From contig JAAWCJ010000015.1 of NCBI GenBank assembly GCA_022793195.1, positions 1 through 58,385 of the forward strand: a stretch of DNA of 58,385 bases. The letters are read 5' to 3'. This document shows positions 16,419 to 24,610 of the stretch, piece after piece (positions within the stretch are counted from its first letter, which is position 1; the number at the start of each line of letters is the position of its first letter). Under the pieces are notes generated by a model, which saw nothing but the letters and a program-made list of their open reading frames with translations, did no database searches and was not told the origin of the DNA. The position numbers and the translations under genes were made by a program. This stretch comes from Lachnospiraceae bacterium (lineage in GTDB: Bacteria; Bacillota; Clostridia; Lachnospirales; Lachnospiraceae).

Positions 16419-17306
16419 TCATCTCCTTTTGGAAACAGCCTGCCCTGCCATCCCCGCAGTCACAAACAAGCTTTCCGTCTCCTCAGCCTCAAAGGCTTCT
16501 ATATTTATCTGCTTTACCCTCTCAATGTCATAGGGCAAAATGGAATTGGCAAAATTGCAGAACTTCTCCGCCGCATCACTCACAAAAAATTCGTACTTTT
16601 TCTTCTCTTTCGCTACACCCTTCCCGCAGGAAAGCCCCTTTTTGTCCAAAAGCTCTCCCAGTTCCATCGCCACCTCATAGGCCGGATTCACAAGGGTTAC
16701 ATCCTCGCCGGCCACTTTACTGAAAGTAGAACGCAAAAGCGGATAATGGGTACAGCCCAAAATCAGAGTATCAATGGATTTATATTCCAGGTCTTTCAAA
16801 TAACGGCTGACCACTTCTTCTGTAATCATATCATGGAGCCATCCCTCTTCCACCAAAGACACCAGCAAAGGACATGCTTTCCCATAAACTTGCGCTTCCT
16901 TATTATATTTCTTCAGGGCCTTTTCATACATCCCGCTCTCAATGGTCCCGGTGGTTCCCACCACGCCGACTCTCCCGTTTCTGGTGACAGCCCCTGCCAC
17001 CCTGGCGGCGGCATCAATGACACCAATGACAGGAATCTCAAGCTCCCTTTTTATTTCCTCCAGCCCATAAGCAGTCGCCGTATTGCAGGCAATCACAATC
17101 GCCTTCACATCTTTTGTCTTCAGGAAGCGGACAATCTGCCTGGAAAAACGAACCACTGTATCTTTTGATTTGGTTCCATAAGGCAGCCTGGCCGTATCCC
17201 CAAAATACACCATCCGCTCTTCAGGAAGCTGGCGCATGATTTCCCGCGCCACAGTAAGCCCTCCCACACCGGAATCAAAAACCCCGATGGGTGCATCAAT
17301 TCCCAT
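16419..17306 (-). CDS. murI: Glutamate racemase
   Basis: 295 residues with both catalytic cysteines in place: Cys74 in VIACNTATA and Cys185 in LGCTHYPLL. IGVFDSGVGGLTV at the N-terminus and YFGDTARLPYG are also diagnostic. MurI converts L-glutamate to the D-glutamate used in peptidoglycan stems. Its ATG directly abuts the ddl stop codon (TAAATG), so the D-Ala-D-Ala ligase and the racemase are co-translated parts of a cell-wall operon. The length is slightly above the usual 265-285 residues owing to a C-terminal extension. Confidence 0.95.
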   Translation of the reverse strand: MGIDAPIGVFDSGVGGLTVAREIMRQLPEERMVYFGDTARLPYGTKSKDTVVRFSRQIVRFLKTKDVKAIVIACNTATAYGLEEIKRELEIPVIGVIDAAARVAGAVTRNGRVGVVGTTGTIESGMYEKALKKYNKEAQVYGKACPLLVSLVEEGWLHDMITEEVVSRYLKDLEYKSIDTLILGCTHYPLLRSTFSKVAGEDVTLVNPAYEVAMELGELLDKKGLSCGKGVAKEKKKYEFFVSDAAEKFCNFANSILPYDIERVKQINIEAFEAEETESLFVTAGMAGQAVSKRR

Positions 17307-18368
17307 TTATTTCTCCTTTCTGGTAAAAGCCATCTGAATCAGCTCCTCTACCAGCTGAGGCTTTGCAATGCCCTTGTTTTCCCAGAGCATAGGATACATG
17401 CTGATGGCTGTAAAACCAGGAAGCGTATTGATCTCATTGAATACCACCTGATTTTTGTCCCTGGTCACAAAAAAATCCACTCTGGAGAGGCCAAAGCCAT
17501 CCACTGCTTTAAATATCCTGACAGCATCCTCTCTGATCTCCTCCGTAATTCCATTCGGAAGAGCAGGGTCAACAACTGTTTTTGATTCTGCATTATGATA
17601 TTTAGCTTCATAATCATAGAAGTCTGCTGCTGCCAGAATTTCTCCCACTCCGGCAGCCTTCACCTCACTGCCGCCCAAAACCGCACATTCGATTTCCCGG
17701 CCCACAATGGTTTCCTCCACCAGAATTTTCCTGTCATGGTCAGCTGCCTCCAATAAACCGCTCTCCAGCATTTGCCTGTTCTCTGCTTTTGAGACGCCTT
17801 TGGAAGAACCTGCATTGCAAGGCTTAATAAAGACGGGATAAGAAAATTCCTCCTCCACTCTGGCCGTAACTTTAGCCAAATCCGACAACTCTTCCCTCCG
17901 CACTGCCACATACCGTGCCTGCCGGATCCCCAATGTGTCTACAATGATTTTTGTATACAGCTTATCCATAGAAACAGCCGAAGCCAGCACACCACAGCCC
18001 ACATAGGGAATCCCGGCCAGCTCAAAAATCCCCTGTACTGTTCCGTCTTCCCCATACAGTCCGTGAAGTACGGGGAAAACCACATCCACCCGTCTGCAAT
18101 TCACCTGATTTCCATCTATAAGCAGTAAGCCGTGGTGCCCCTCGTCCGGGGACACTATGGCCCTGGTACTTCCGTCCCTCCACGCGCCGGAACGAATATC
18201 TTCCACCGAATTCGTAAGAAGCCATTTTCCCTCTTTTGTAATGCCAATCATAATCACATCATATTTGTCATGGTTAATGTTCGTAATCACAGTCTCTGCC
18301 GAAATGCAGGAAACCTCATGTTCCGATGACTGTCCTCCAAAAAGTACTGCAACTGTCTGTCTCTCCAT
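17307..18368 (-). CDS. ddl: D-alanine--D-alanine ligase
   Basis: 353-residue ATP-grasp ligase. The N-terminal VAVLFGGQSSEHEVSCISA, the central FPVLHGLYGEDGTVQG, the FIKPCNAGSSKGV ATP-lid region and the C-terminal metal-binding NEINTLPGFT are all present. The omega-loop YDYEAKYHNAE is of the D-Ala-D-Ala type, not the D-Ala-D-Lac resistance type. It joins two D-alanines for peptidoglycan and heads the ddl-murI-DUF1934 operon. The Shine-Dalgarno (GAGGG) is moderate. Confidence 0.94.
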   Translation of the reverse strand: MERQTVAVLFGGQSSEHEVSCISAETVITNINHDKYDVIMIGITKEGKWLLTNSVEDIRSGAWRDGSTRAIVSPDEGHHGLLLIDGNQVNCRRVDVVFPVLHGLYGEDGTVQGIFELAGIPYVGCGVLASAVSMDKLYTKIIVDTLGIRQARYVAVRREELSDLAKVTARVEEEFSYPVFIKPCNAGSSKGVSKAENRQMLESGLLEAADHDRKILVEETIVGREIECAVLGGSEVKAAGVGEILAAADFYDYEAKYHNAESKTVVDPALPNGITEEIREDAVRIFKAVDGFGLSRVDFFVTRDKNQVVFNEINTLPGFTAISMYPMLWENKGIAKPQLVEELIQMAFTRKEK

Positions 18369-18432
18369 GAAAATACCCTCTTTCTATCATCCCATCCTCT
18401 TACAGAGAATAATCCTTTTTAAGTTCTTTCTC

Positions 18433-18461
18433 ATTGTACCCTTCTTTTCTCATTTCTTCAA
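18433..18461 (-). promoter_or_regulatory. Promoter of the ddl-murI operon
   Basis: TTGAAG (18456-18461), 17 bp, TACAAT (18433-18438) on the minus strand, about 65 bp ahead of the ddl start codon. Confidence 0.6.
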
Positions 18462-18470
18462 TGTTAAATT

Positions 18471-18500
18471 GTAATAAATTCCAAAAAAAGGGGAACACTC
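18471..18500 (+). promoter_or_regulatory. Candidate sigma-F promoter of spoIIR
   Basis: GTAAT (18471-18475), 15 bp, GGGAACACTC (18491-18500). The -10 element matches nine of ten positions of the forespore sigma-F pattern GGNNANAHTR. spoIIR is a known sigma-F target in Bacillus and Clostridium, which makes this match meaningful despite its short length. Confidence 0.45.
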
Positions 18501-18535
18501 CTGATATACCAGTTTACATAAAGGAGTATCAAAAT

Positions 18536-19195
18536 ATGAAAAAAGAACGAATTATCTTAAGTTTTCTTCTGGCCCTGCTATGCATGGGAACTATTTTCCT
18601 CTGGAAAACTTCTGCCCGGACAGTACAGGCTGTCCATGAAGATTTGGCTGACCACATTCTCCGGTTCCATGTCCTTGCAAACAGCGATTCCGACGAGGAC
18701 CAGGCTCTCAAACTGTCTGTCAAAACTGCTGTCCTCAACTACCTGGAAAGCTCCCTTCCTGATGATGCAGATCTGGAATCTACAAAAACTTTTTTAGCAA
18801 ATCATGAAACGGATATTAAAAAAATCGCCGAAGATACCATCTCTTCGGCTGGCTATGACTACTCCGTTTCTATTTTTCTGGAACCGTGGTATTTCCCCAC
18901 AAAATCTTACGGAGACCTCACCTTCCCCTGCGGCACTTACGACGCTCTGCGCATTGTCATCGGAGACGGCGGCGGCAAAAACTGGTGGTGCGTCCTTTAT
19001 CCGTCCCTCTGTTTTGTGGATGCCACCTACGGTGTCGTACCGGAAGATTCCAAAGAAGAACTTCAAACAATCCTTGACGAAGACACTTATGAAGCCCTCC
19101 TTCCCTCCGAAACTGCTTCAGAAAACGCTACCCCAAAAACAGAAGCGCCCCGAATCCGTTTCCGCCTGGTGGAATGGCTGGCAGAACTGTTTTAG
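18536..19195 (+). CDS. spoIIR: Stage II sporulation protein R
   Basis: 219 residues with an N-terminal membrane/signal segment (ILSFLLALLCMGTIFLW) and the hallmark LRFHVLANSDSDEDQALKLS. Further conserved parts are LEPWYFPTKSYGDLTFPCGTYDALRIVIGDG and NWWCVLYPSLCF. SpoIIR is made in the forespore, is secreted into the intermembrane space, and triggers SpoIIGA processing of pro-sigma-E in the mother cell. Its presence shows the organism belongs to an endospore-forming lineage. The ATG at 18536 follows AAGGAG by 8 nt; earlier in-frame codons lack a ribosome site. The C-terminus carries a Glu/Thr-rich tail. Confidence 0.94.
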   Translation: MKKERIILSFLLALLCMGTIFLWKTSARTVQAVHEDLADHILRFHVLANSDSDEDQALKLSVKTAVLNYLESSLPDDADLESTKTFLANHETDIKKIAEDTISSAGYDYSVSIFLEPWYFPTKSYGDLTFPCGTYDALRIVIGDGGGKNWWCVLYPSLCFVDATYGVVPEDSKEELQTILDEDTYEALLPSETASENATPKTEAPRIRFRLVEWLAELF

Positions 19196-19208
19196 AAACA
19201 GTTATTTT
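19185..19208 (+). terminator. Terminator overlapping the spoIIR stop codon
   Basis: AACTGTTT (19185-19192) and AAACAGTT (19196-19203) flank a 3-nt loop that is the spoIIR TAG itself, followed by ATTTTT. The same hairpin overlaps the stop codon of the convergent GntR gene (19202-19204). Confidence 0.75.
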
Positions 19209-19876
19209 TCCTGCTGCCTGATATGCTTTGCCACCGTTTTTTCCTGCTTATCAATATGATTCCGAATGGCCCTTCTGGTGGCTTCCACATCGTGGAGGGC
19301 CAAAGCCCTCATGATTTCCTGGTGTTCCTGCACCAAAATCTTTCTTTGAGGCCTGTCCTTAATATGTTCAATCCGGTAACGGTACATCTGTTCCCTTAAG
19401 TGGTTCACCATTTGTATCAGGCGTTCATTATCCGTTGCCTGATAAATGAGTCCGTGAAACGTTTCATCTGCCTGCGCAATAACAGTGATGTCATCACTTC
19501 CAATCACAGAAGCAAATTTGTGGTTTGCCTGTTCCAACTGATGAAATGCTTCTTCCGCCATCCTCTCACAAGCCAGCTCACCGGCCAGTTCCTCAAGGGC
19601 CCTGCGGACCTCAAGTACATCCCTGAGATTCTTTCCCGAAATATGGGCCACCTCCGCCCCCTTTCTGGGAATCATAACTACCAGCCCTTCCAACTCCAGC
19701 TTTCGGATGGCCTCACGCACAGGTGTGCGGCTAACCCCCATTTTTTCCGCCAGTTGAATTTCCATCAACCTCTGGCCGGGAACCAGCTCCCCCCGCAAAA
19801 TTGCCCGCCGCAGTGTATTAAAAACCACATCCCGCAGGGGAAGATATTCATTTTCATTCATTTTCAGCCCATCCAT
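19202..19876 (-). CDS. GntR-family regulator, FadR/FCD subgroup
   Basis: 224 residues: an N-terminal winged helix (LRRAILRGELVPGQRLMEIQLAEKMGVSRTPVREAIRKLE, shown by its RTPVREA core) and a C-terminal all-helical FCD domain. The likely metal-binding set is Asp in VLEVRRALE/ADETFHGLIY and His near NHIDKQ. It starts 3 bp after the ispE stop and has GGGAGG before its ATG, so it is expressed with ispE. Its ligand and targets cannot be read from the sequence. Confidence 0.88.
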   Translation of the reverse strand: MDGLKMNENEYLPLRDVVFNTLRRAILRGELVPGQRLMEIQLAEKMGVSRTPVREAIRKLELEGLVVMIPRKGAEVAHISGKNLRDVLEVRRALEELAGELACERMAEEAFHQLEQANHKFASVIGSDDITVIAQADETFHGLIYQATDNERLIQMVNHLREQMYRYRIEHIKDRPQRKILVQEHQEIMRALALHDVEATRRAIRNHIDKQEKTVAKHIRQQEK

Positions 19877-19879
19877 TTA

Positions 19880-20767
19880 CTACCTCCCAATACGTTCAAC
19901 CACATTTAACGGTTTCACCGTATATACCTGCTTTGCCAAACCGCCGGCCCGAATATCCCGGCCGACCTCATCTGCGATTTCCTCCTTCTCAAAGATCCCG
20001 AAAACCGTAGGGCCGCTTCCACTCATGAGGGCTGCCTGCGCACCTCCTGCCACCATACAGTCCTTCAGTTTCCGTATCTGAGGATAAACAGGAACCGTCA
20101 CCGTTTCCAGAACATTTCCCAGACGGGTAGAAATTCCAGCCAAATCTCCTGCTCCCAGCCTGTCCACAATCCCGTCAATATCAGGATGGGAAGAAAGGCT
20201 TTCCACTTTTAAATTTTTATATACAAATTTTGTGGACACGCTGACCGGCGGCTTTGCCAGAAGAATAAAACAATCCGGCATAGGCGGAAGTGGTGTCAGA
20301 CGTTCTCCAATTCCCTCAGCCAGGGCTGTTCCCCGCAAAATACAATAGGGAATATCTGCTCCCAACTTTACCCCCCGTTCCATCAGCGCTTTTTTAGAAA
20401 GCCCCAGCCGGAATAGCCGGTTTACCCCAACGAAAACCGCGGCGGCATCACTGCTGCCACCGGCCATCCCGGCTGATACCGGTATCTTCTTATACAAATT
20501 AATAAAAAGCCCGCCTTCTATACGAAACTCCTCCATGAGAAGTTTTGCCGCCTGAAAAATCAAGTTGTCCGGCCCGGTAGGCAAAAAAGGAAGATTTGTC
20601 CTGATCTCAATGCCGGATTCCCGCCGCCTTTCCAGCCTGATGCTGTCATAAAGGCCTACGGTCTGCATGACCATCCTCACCTCATGGTATCCATCTGGCC
20701 TCTTTCCGGTCACATCCAATCCTAAATTAATCTTCCCATAGGCCCGCAGGGTTATTTCCTCTTTCAT
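19880..20767 (-). CDS. ispE: 4-diphosphocytidyl-2-C-methyl-D-erythritol kinase
   Basis: 295-residue GHMP kinase. RAYGKINLGLDVTGKRPDGYHEV at the start and the ATP-binding KIPVSAGMAGGSSDAAAVF are diagnostic, and the third motif is MSGSGPTVFGIF. IspE phosphorylates CDP-methylerythritol in the MEP isoprenoid pathway. The start at 20767 follows GGAG and gives the canonical N-terminus; reading on to 20917 would add 50 residues of non-homologous sequence. It is co-transcribed with the GntR gene just downstream. Confidence 0.93.
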   Translation of the reverse strand: MKEEITLRAYGKINLGLDVTGKRPDGYHEVRMVMQTVGLYDSIRLERRRESGIEIRTNLPFLPTGPDNLIFQAAKLLMEEFRIEGGLFINLYKKIPVSAGMAGGSSDAAAVFVGVNRLFRLGLSKKALMERGVKLGADIPYCILRGTALAEGIGERLTPLPPMPDCFILLAKPPVSVSTKFVYKNLKVESLSSHPDIDGIVDRLGAGDLAGISTRLGNVLETVTVPVYPQIRKLKDCMVAGGAQAALMSGSGPTVFGIFEKEEIADEVGRDIRAGGLAKQVYTVKPLNVVERIGR

Positions 20768-20949
20768 ATTGTACTCCAAAGTATTTTGTATCCATAGTAT
20801 ACACAATTTCCCTGCAAAATACAATTCCTTCTTGAGTTTCCATATGTTTGTTTTTAGAAAAAACAACCGGAAGAAGGTGGACTTTTTCCTGTCCAAATAC
20901 AAAATAGGGAAATTCAAGAATTCCTCATCTCCCAGGATTACTCCGCCGC

Positions 20950-22230
20950 CTATCCGCGCTTTGCCGCTTCCCGTTCTTTCCGAAGCTTCTGGAAACGCCC
21001 GAACAAGCCGCCGTCCTGAGACGAATTCTTCTTTACAGCCCCCTGCCCTTTCGCCTCCTGCTCTTTGCGGTTGACATACTCCTGTACATAAGAAAGATAC
21101 ATCATAACAGAATTGGTCACTGCATTTTCGTCTATATTAAATTTCTCGTGGTGGTTGGGATATGCCCGCCCCATCTCTTCATTTCCTGCCCCGATAAAAG
21201 CAAAGGCTCCTGGAATCCGCTGCTGGTACACAGAAAAGTCTTCCCCCAGCATCATCTTAGGCACCTCGATAAACGCCTTTTCATCGAACACTTTCGTTGC
21301 TCCGGAAAAAGCAATCTCCGCCACATCGGGGTCATTGTCCACTGCCGGATGGGCAGAAAGATTATACTCCACATTGGCCGTCGCATGGTAAGCGGCCGCA
21401 GTTCCCATGGCCACCCGCTTCACAGCATTCTTAATCCGGCGTCCTTCTTCCCTGGAAAAGGTGCGGACCGTACCTTCCATAAAGGCAGAGCCGGCAATAA
21501 CATTACGTACGCTGCCGCACTGTACATATCCGATGCTTACCACTGCCGAATCAATGGGGTTCGTCTCCCTGCTGACAATCTGCTGAAGGTTGATAATCAT
21601 AGACGCCGCCGCCACCGTTGCATCCACACACTGCTGCGGTTTCCCTGCATGGCCCTGGCGTCCCTTGATACTGATCTTAAAGTAATCTGATTCTGCCATC
21701 CTGGGGCCTGGCTCAATATTCACATACCCCACCGGAATGTCCGCAAACACATGCAGGCCAAAAATCTGCTCTACATGATCCAGGTGCCCCGCCTCCAAAA
21801 TCATTTTGGCCCCTCTGGAAATCTCTTCTCCCGGCTGGAATATCAGCTTCACCGTGCAGCCCAGTTCCGCCTCATGGGCTTTCAAAATCTTTGCAGCTCC
21901 CAAAAGCGCCGCCGTATGGGCATCATGGCCACAGGCATGCATAACCCCAGGTACACAGGATTTATATACAATATCATTCTGTTCTTCCACTTTCAGGGCA
22001 TCTATATCTGCCCGCAGTGCAATCACCGGCCCCTGTTTTCCGATAATGCCTATCACTCCCGTTTCTGCCGCCCTTGTAAACGGGATCTCCATCTGCATAA
22101 GTTCCTCTTCAATCCGCTTCGTTGTCTCCCATTCTTCCAAAGACAGCTCCGGATGCTGATGAAAATGTTTTCTCAAATTTACTACATAACTGTGGAGCGC
22201 TTCCGCTTCTTTTCTGATCTCTATATTCAT
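20950..22230 (-). CDS. M20 family metal-dependent amidohydrolase (AbgB/HipO type)
   Basis: 426 residues. The zinc/metal residues sit in LRADIDALKV, GVMHACGHDAHTA, FQPGEEISRGA, and near the end in MLGEDFSVYQQ, with the dimerisation domain in between (IKGRQGHAGKP). Such enzymes hydrolyse N-acyl amino acids, hippurate or aminobenzoyl-glutamate. After the catalytic domain (about residue 390) there is a tail of some 35 residues rich in Lys, Glu, Gln and Arg with no counterpart in short family members. The start has GGAGG at good spacing. Confidence 0.88.
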   Translation of the reverse strand: MNIEIRKEAEALHSYVVNLRKHFHQHPELSLEEWETTKRIEEELMQMEIPFTRAAETGVIGIIGKQGPVIALRADIDALKVEEQNDIVYKSCVPGVMHACGHDAHTAALLGAAKILKAHEAELGCTVKLIFQPGEEISRGAKMILEAGHLDHVEQIFGLHVFADIPVGYVNIEPGPRMAESDYFKISIKGRQGHAGKPQQCVDATVAAASMIINLQQIVSRETNPIDSAVVSIGYVQCGSVRNVIAGSAFMEGTVRTFSREEGRRIKNAVKRVAMGTAAAYHATANVEYNLSAHPAVDNDPDVAEIAFSGATKVFDEKAFIEVPKMMLGEDFSVYQQRIPGAFAFIGAGNEEMGRAYPNHHEKFNIDENAVTNSVMMYLSYVQEYVNRKEQEAKGQGAVKKNSSQDGGLFGRFQKLRKEREAAKRG

Positions 22231-22298
22231 CTGATGCCTCCTCCCGTTTTTAACATTAGTATAAAATCCTATTGCCGAAAAAACAATCCCTTTTCTTC

Positions 22299-23012
22299 TC
22301 AGCTTTCTGTATGCTGTTTTATGGCTTCCTCAATTCTCCCTTTTACCACAGCTGCGATTTCCGTAGTACGCATCCTGCTATACTCCTCATAAAAAAGCGG
22401 CTTCAAATAATGGAGCTGCACTGTCACGCGTTTAATAGAATTCGTATCAAACGCCTGATAACTGTCAATAACCGCCACCGGGACAATCGGACATTTGGCA
22501 TTGACAGCACTTTTAAAGCTGCCCCCCTTAAAATCCAGTAAATGATTTCCCTGCCGGCTTCTGGTCCCTTCGGGAAAAATCAGATAATTCCTCCCCTCTT
22601 TTACCTCCCGCGTCATTTGGTTAATCACACGAAGGGAATCTCTGATATCTCCCCTGTCCATACACTGACCCTTCAAAAGCACACGCACCTGTTTCAGCAA
22701 AATTGTATTTTCCACTTCTTTTTTCATGACAACAGTAAAAGGCTGAGGGGACGTTTCCAAAAATCCCAGTACGTCAAACAGACCCTGGTGGTTGGGAAAC
22801 ATAATATATCCTGACTTTTTCGGAAGATTTTCCAGGCCGTGAGGCTCAATTTTTACACGCCCGGCCCGGTTGGCATGAATGGTGACATGCCGAAGAAGTT
22901 CAAATTTCTCCTTCTCCGTATGTTTGTCATTTCTTCCCCAACTCCATATCTTGACAAACCAGACCGGCGCCATAATAAATAATCGAAATACCATCAGCAG
23001 AATTCTTTTCAT
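22299..23012 (-). CDS. 1-acyl-sn-glycerol-3-phosphate acyltransferase (PlsC family)
   Basis: 237 residues with an N-terminal hydrophobic segment (ILLMVFRLFIMAPVWFVKIW) and the acyltransferase blocks NHQGLFD (the catalytic HX4D), GQCMDRGD and FPEGTRSRQG, followed by PIVPVAVI. It transfers an acyl group to lysophosphatidic acid at the membrane in phospholipid synthesis. It lies 68 bp upstream of the M20 gene on the same strand. AAGGAG precedes the ATG. Confidence 0.9.
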   Translation of the reverse strand: MKRILLMVFRLFIMAPVWFVKIWSWGRNDKHTEKEKFELLRHVTIHANRAGRVKIEPHGLENLPKKSGYIMFPNHQGLFDVLGFLETSPQPFTVVMKKEVENTILLKQVRVLLKGQCMDRGDIRDSLRVINQMTREVKEGRNYLIFPEGTRSRQGNHLLDFKGGSFKSAVNAKCPIVPVAVIDSYQAFDTNSIKRVTVQLHYLKPLFYEEYSRMRTTEIAAVVKGRIEEAIKQHTES

Positions 23013-23039
23013 GTCAGCTCCTTCATCTCAACAACAGTC

Positions 23040-23075
23040 ATACCCCCGGTCTGCTCTGCCTGCATCCGGGGGTAT
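23040..23075. terminator. Hairpin between the isomerase and acyltransferase genes
   Basis: ATACCCCCGG (23040-23049) pairs perfectly with CCGGGGGTAT (23066-23075) across a 16-nt loop. A T-rich stretch follows only on the plus-strand side. It separates the isomerase/kinase operon from plsC. Confidence 0.5.
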
Positions 23076-23127
23076 TTATATAAACTTTTACATACTGACG
23101 GCAAAATATCAGATACAAAAGCTCAAA

Positions 23128-24597
23128 TCATGCAAATGGATTTTCGCTGGGATACAACATCCCTTTCGGCTGGTTAAATCCAATATCCCCCACACCCAGA
23201 TAACGGAATACATTAAAAATAGCTTTTCCATAATGTCCAAATGCCACTGCTCCATGATGAGGGAAATTCTTTTCCACCAGCACATGACGATAAAAGCGTC
23301 CCATCTCAGGAATCGCAAATACCCCAATACCGCCAAAAGACCTGGTCGCCACAGGAAGTACCTCTCCTTCCGCCACATATGCCCGCAGCTTACTGTCAGC
23401 CGTGCTTTGCAGGCGGAAGAATGTAATCTTTCCGGGAATAATATCACCCTCCAAGGTTCCCTGGGTAGACTCCTCCGGAAGTGTCCTTGTCATAATCAAC
23501 TGATATTTCATCTCGCAGGATACCAGCTTCCCGGAAGCCGTATTTCCGCAGTGGAATCCCATAAAAGTATCTTTGTGGGTATATTCCCATTTATCCTTGA
23601 TACTTGCCTCATACATATCTGCCGGCACCGTATTGTTGATATCCAGGAGCGTCACCGTATCCTGGCTGATCACCGTCCCGATATATTCACTTAAAGCTCC
23701 ATAAATATCCACTTCACAGGACACCGGAATCCCCTTCGCAGTCAATCTTCCGTTTACATAACAGGGTACAAATCCAAACTGGGTCTGGAAAGCCGGCCAG
23801 CACTTTCCGGCGATGGCCACGTAAGCTCTGGAACCTCTGTGGGCTTCCACCCAATCAAGCAGAGTCAACTCATATTGGGCAAGGCGTGTAAGCACCTCCG
23901 GTTTTTTATTCCCCTCTCCCAAGTCTGCTTCCATATCTTTTACCACATCCGGAATTCTCTCGTCATTTTCATGCTTTTTAAAAGACTCAAACAAATCCAG
24001 CTCCGAATTCTCTTCAATTTCCACGCCCAGATCATAAAGGCGCTTAATCGGCGCATTGCATGCCAGGAAATCCTGGGGACGGGGGCCGAAAGAAATAATC
24101 TTTAAATTTTTGAGGGCAACTGCCACCCGCGCCACCGGAAGGAATTCATGAATCATATCTGCACATTCTTCCGCTGTCCCCACCGGATATTCAGGAATAT
24201 ATACACGAATATCACGGAGCTTCAGATTGTAACTGGCATTCAACATACCACAGTAGGCATCGCCACGCCCGTGGATCAAATCTTCCTGTGTTTCCTCTGC
24301 CGCTGCCACAAACATCACCGGGCCGCCAAACTCTTTTGCCAAAAGTGTTTCTGAAGTTTCCGGACCGAAATTCCCAAGATAAACCACCAGCGCATCACAC
24401 CCCGCCGCCCGTACTTCAGAAAGGGCCTTCCTCATATGCAACTCATTTTCCACGCAGGTAGGGCACTCATAAATATCACCGTACTTTTTTTCATAAGCCG
24501 CCACAAGCGCTTTTCTTCTGTTTTCAGACAGTGTCATCGGAAAACAGTCACGGCTCACTGCCACCACACCAATTTTGATTTCAGGAATATTATTCAT
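23128..24597 (-). CDS. L-fucose/L-arabinose isomerase family protein
   Basis: 489 residues with the fold of the FucI/AraA family. VEIEENSELDLFESFKK, GFVPCYVNGRLTAKGIPVSCEVD and MGFHCGNTASGKL are recognisable, with Glu/Asp/His metal ligands expected among CEVDIYG and GFHCGN. It is shorter than true FucI (about 590 residues) and its sequence is divergent, so I would not name the sugar. Family enzymes interconvert aldoses and ketoses with Mn. The start at 24597 has GGGAGGAG. It follows the dihydroxyacetone-kinase-like gene by 13 bp, suggesting the ketose formed is phosphorylated by that kinase. Confidence 0.8.
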   Translation of the reverse strand: MNNIPEIKIGVVAVSRDCFPMTLSENRRKALVAAYEKKYGDIYECPTCVENELHMRKALSEVRAAGCDALVVYLGNFGPETSETLLAKEFGGPVMFVAAAEETQEDLIHGRGDAYCGMLNASYNLKLRDIRVYIPEYPVGTAEECADMIHEFLPVARVAVALKNLKIISFGPRPQDFLACNAPIKRLYDLGVEIEENSELDLFESFKKHENDERIPDVVKDMEADLGEGNKKPEVLTRLAQYELTLLDWVEAHRGSRAYVAIAGKCWPAFQTQFGFVPCYVNGRLTAKGIPVSCEVDIYGALSEYIGTVISQDTVTLLDINNTVPADMYEASIKDKWEYTHKDTFMGFHCGNTASGKLVSCEMKYQLIMTRTLPEESTQGTLEGDIIPGKITFFRLQSTADSKLRAYVAEGEVLPVATRSFGGIGVFAIPEMGRFYRHVLVEKNFPHHGAVAFGHYGKAIFNVFRYLGVGDIGFNQPKGMLYPSENPFA

Positions 24598-24610
24598 TTC
24601 CGCTCCTCCC

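Noticed and set aside
17307-18368. Ddl as a D-Ala-D-Lac vancomycin-resistance ligase
   Set aside because: The omega-loop segment (YDYEAKY) is of the D-Ala-D-Ala type, and no vanH- or vanX-like genes are adjacent; murI follows instead.
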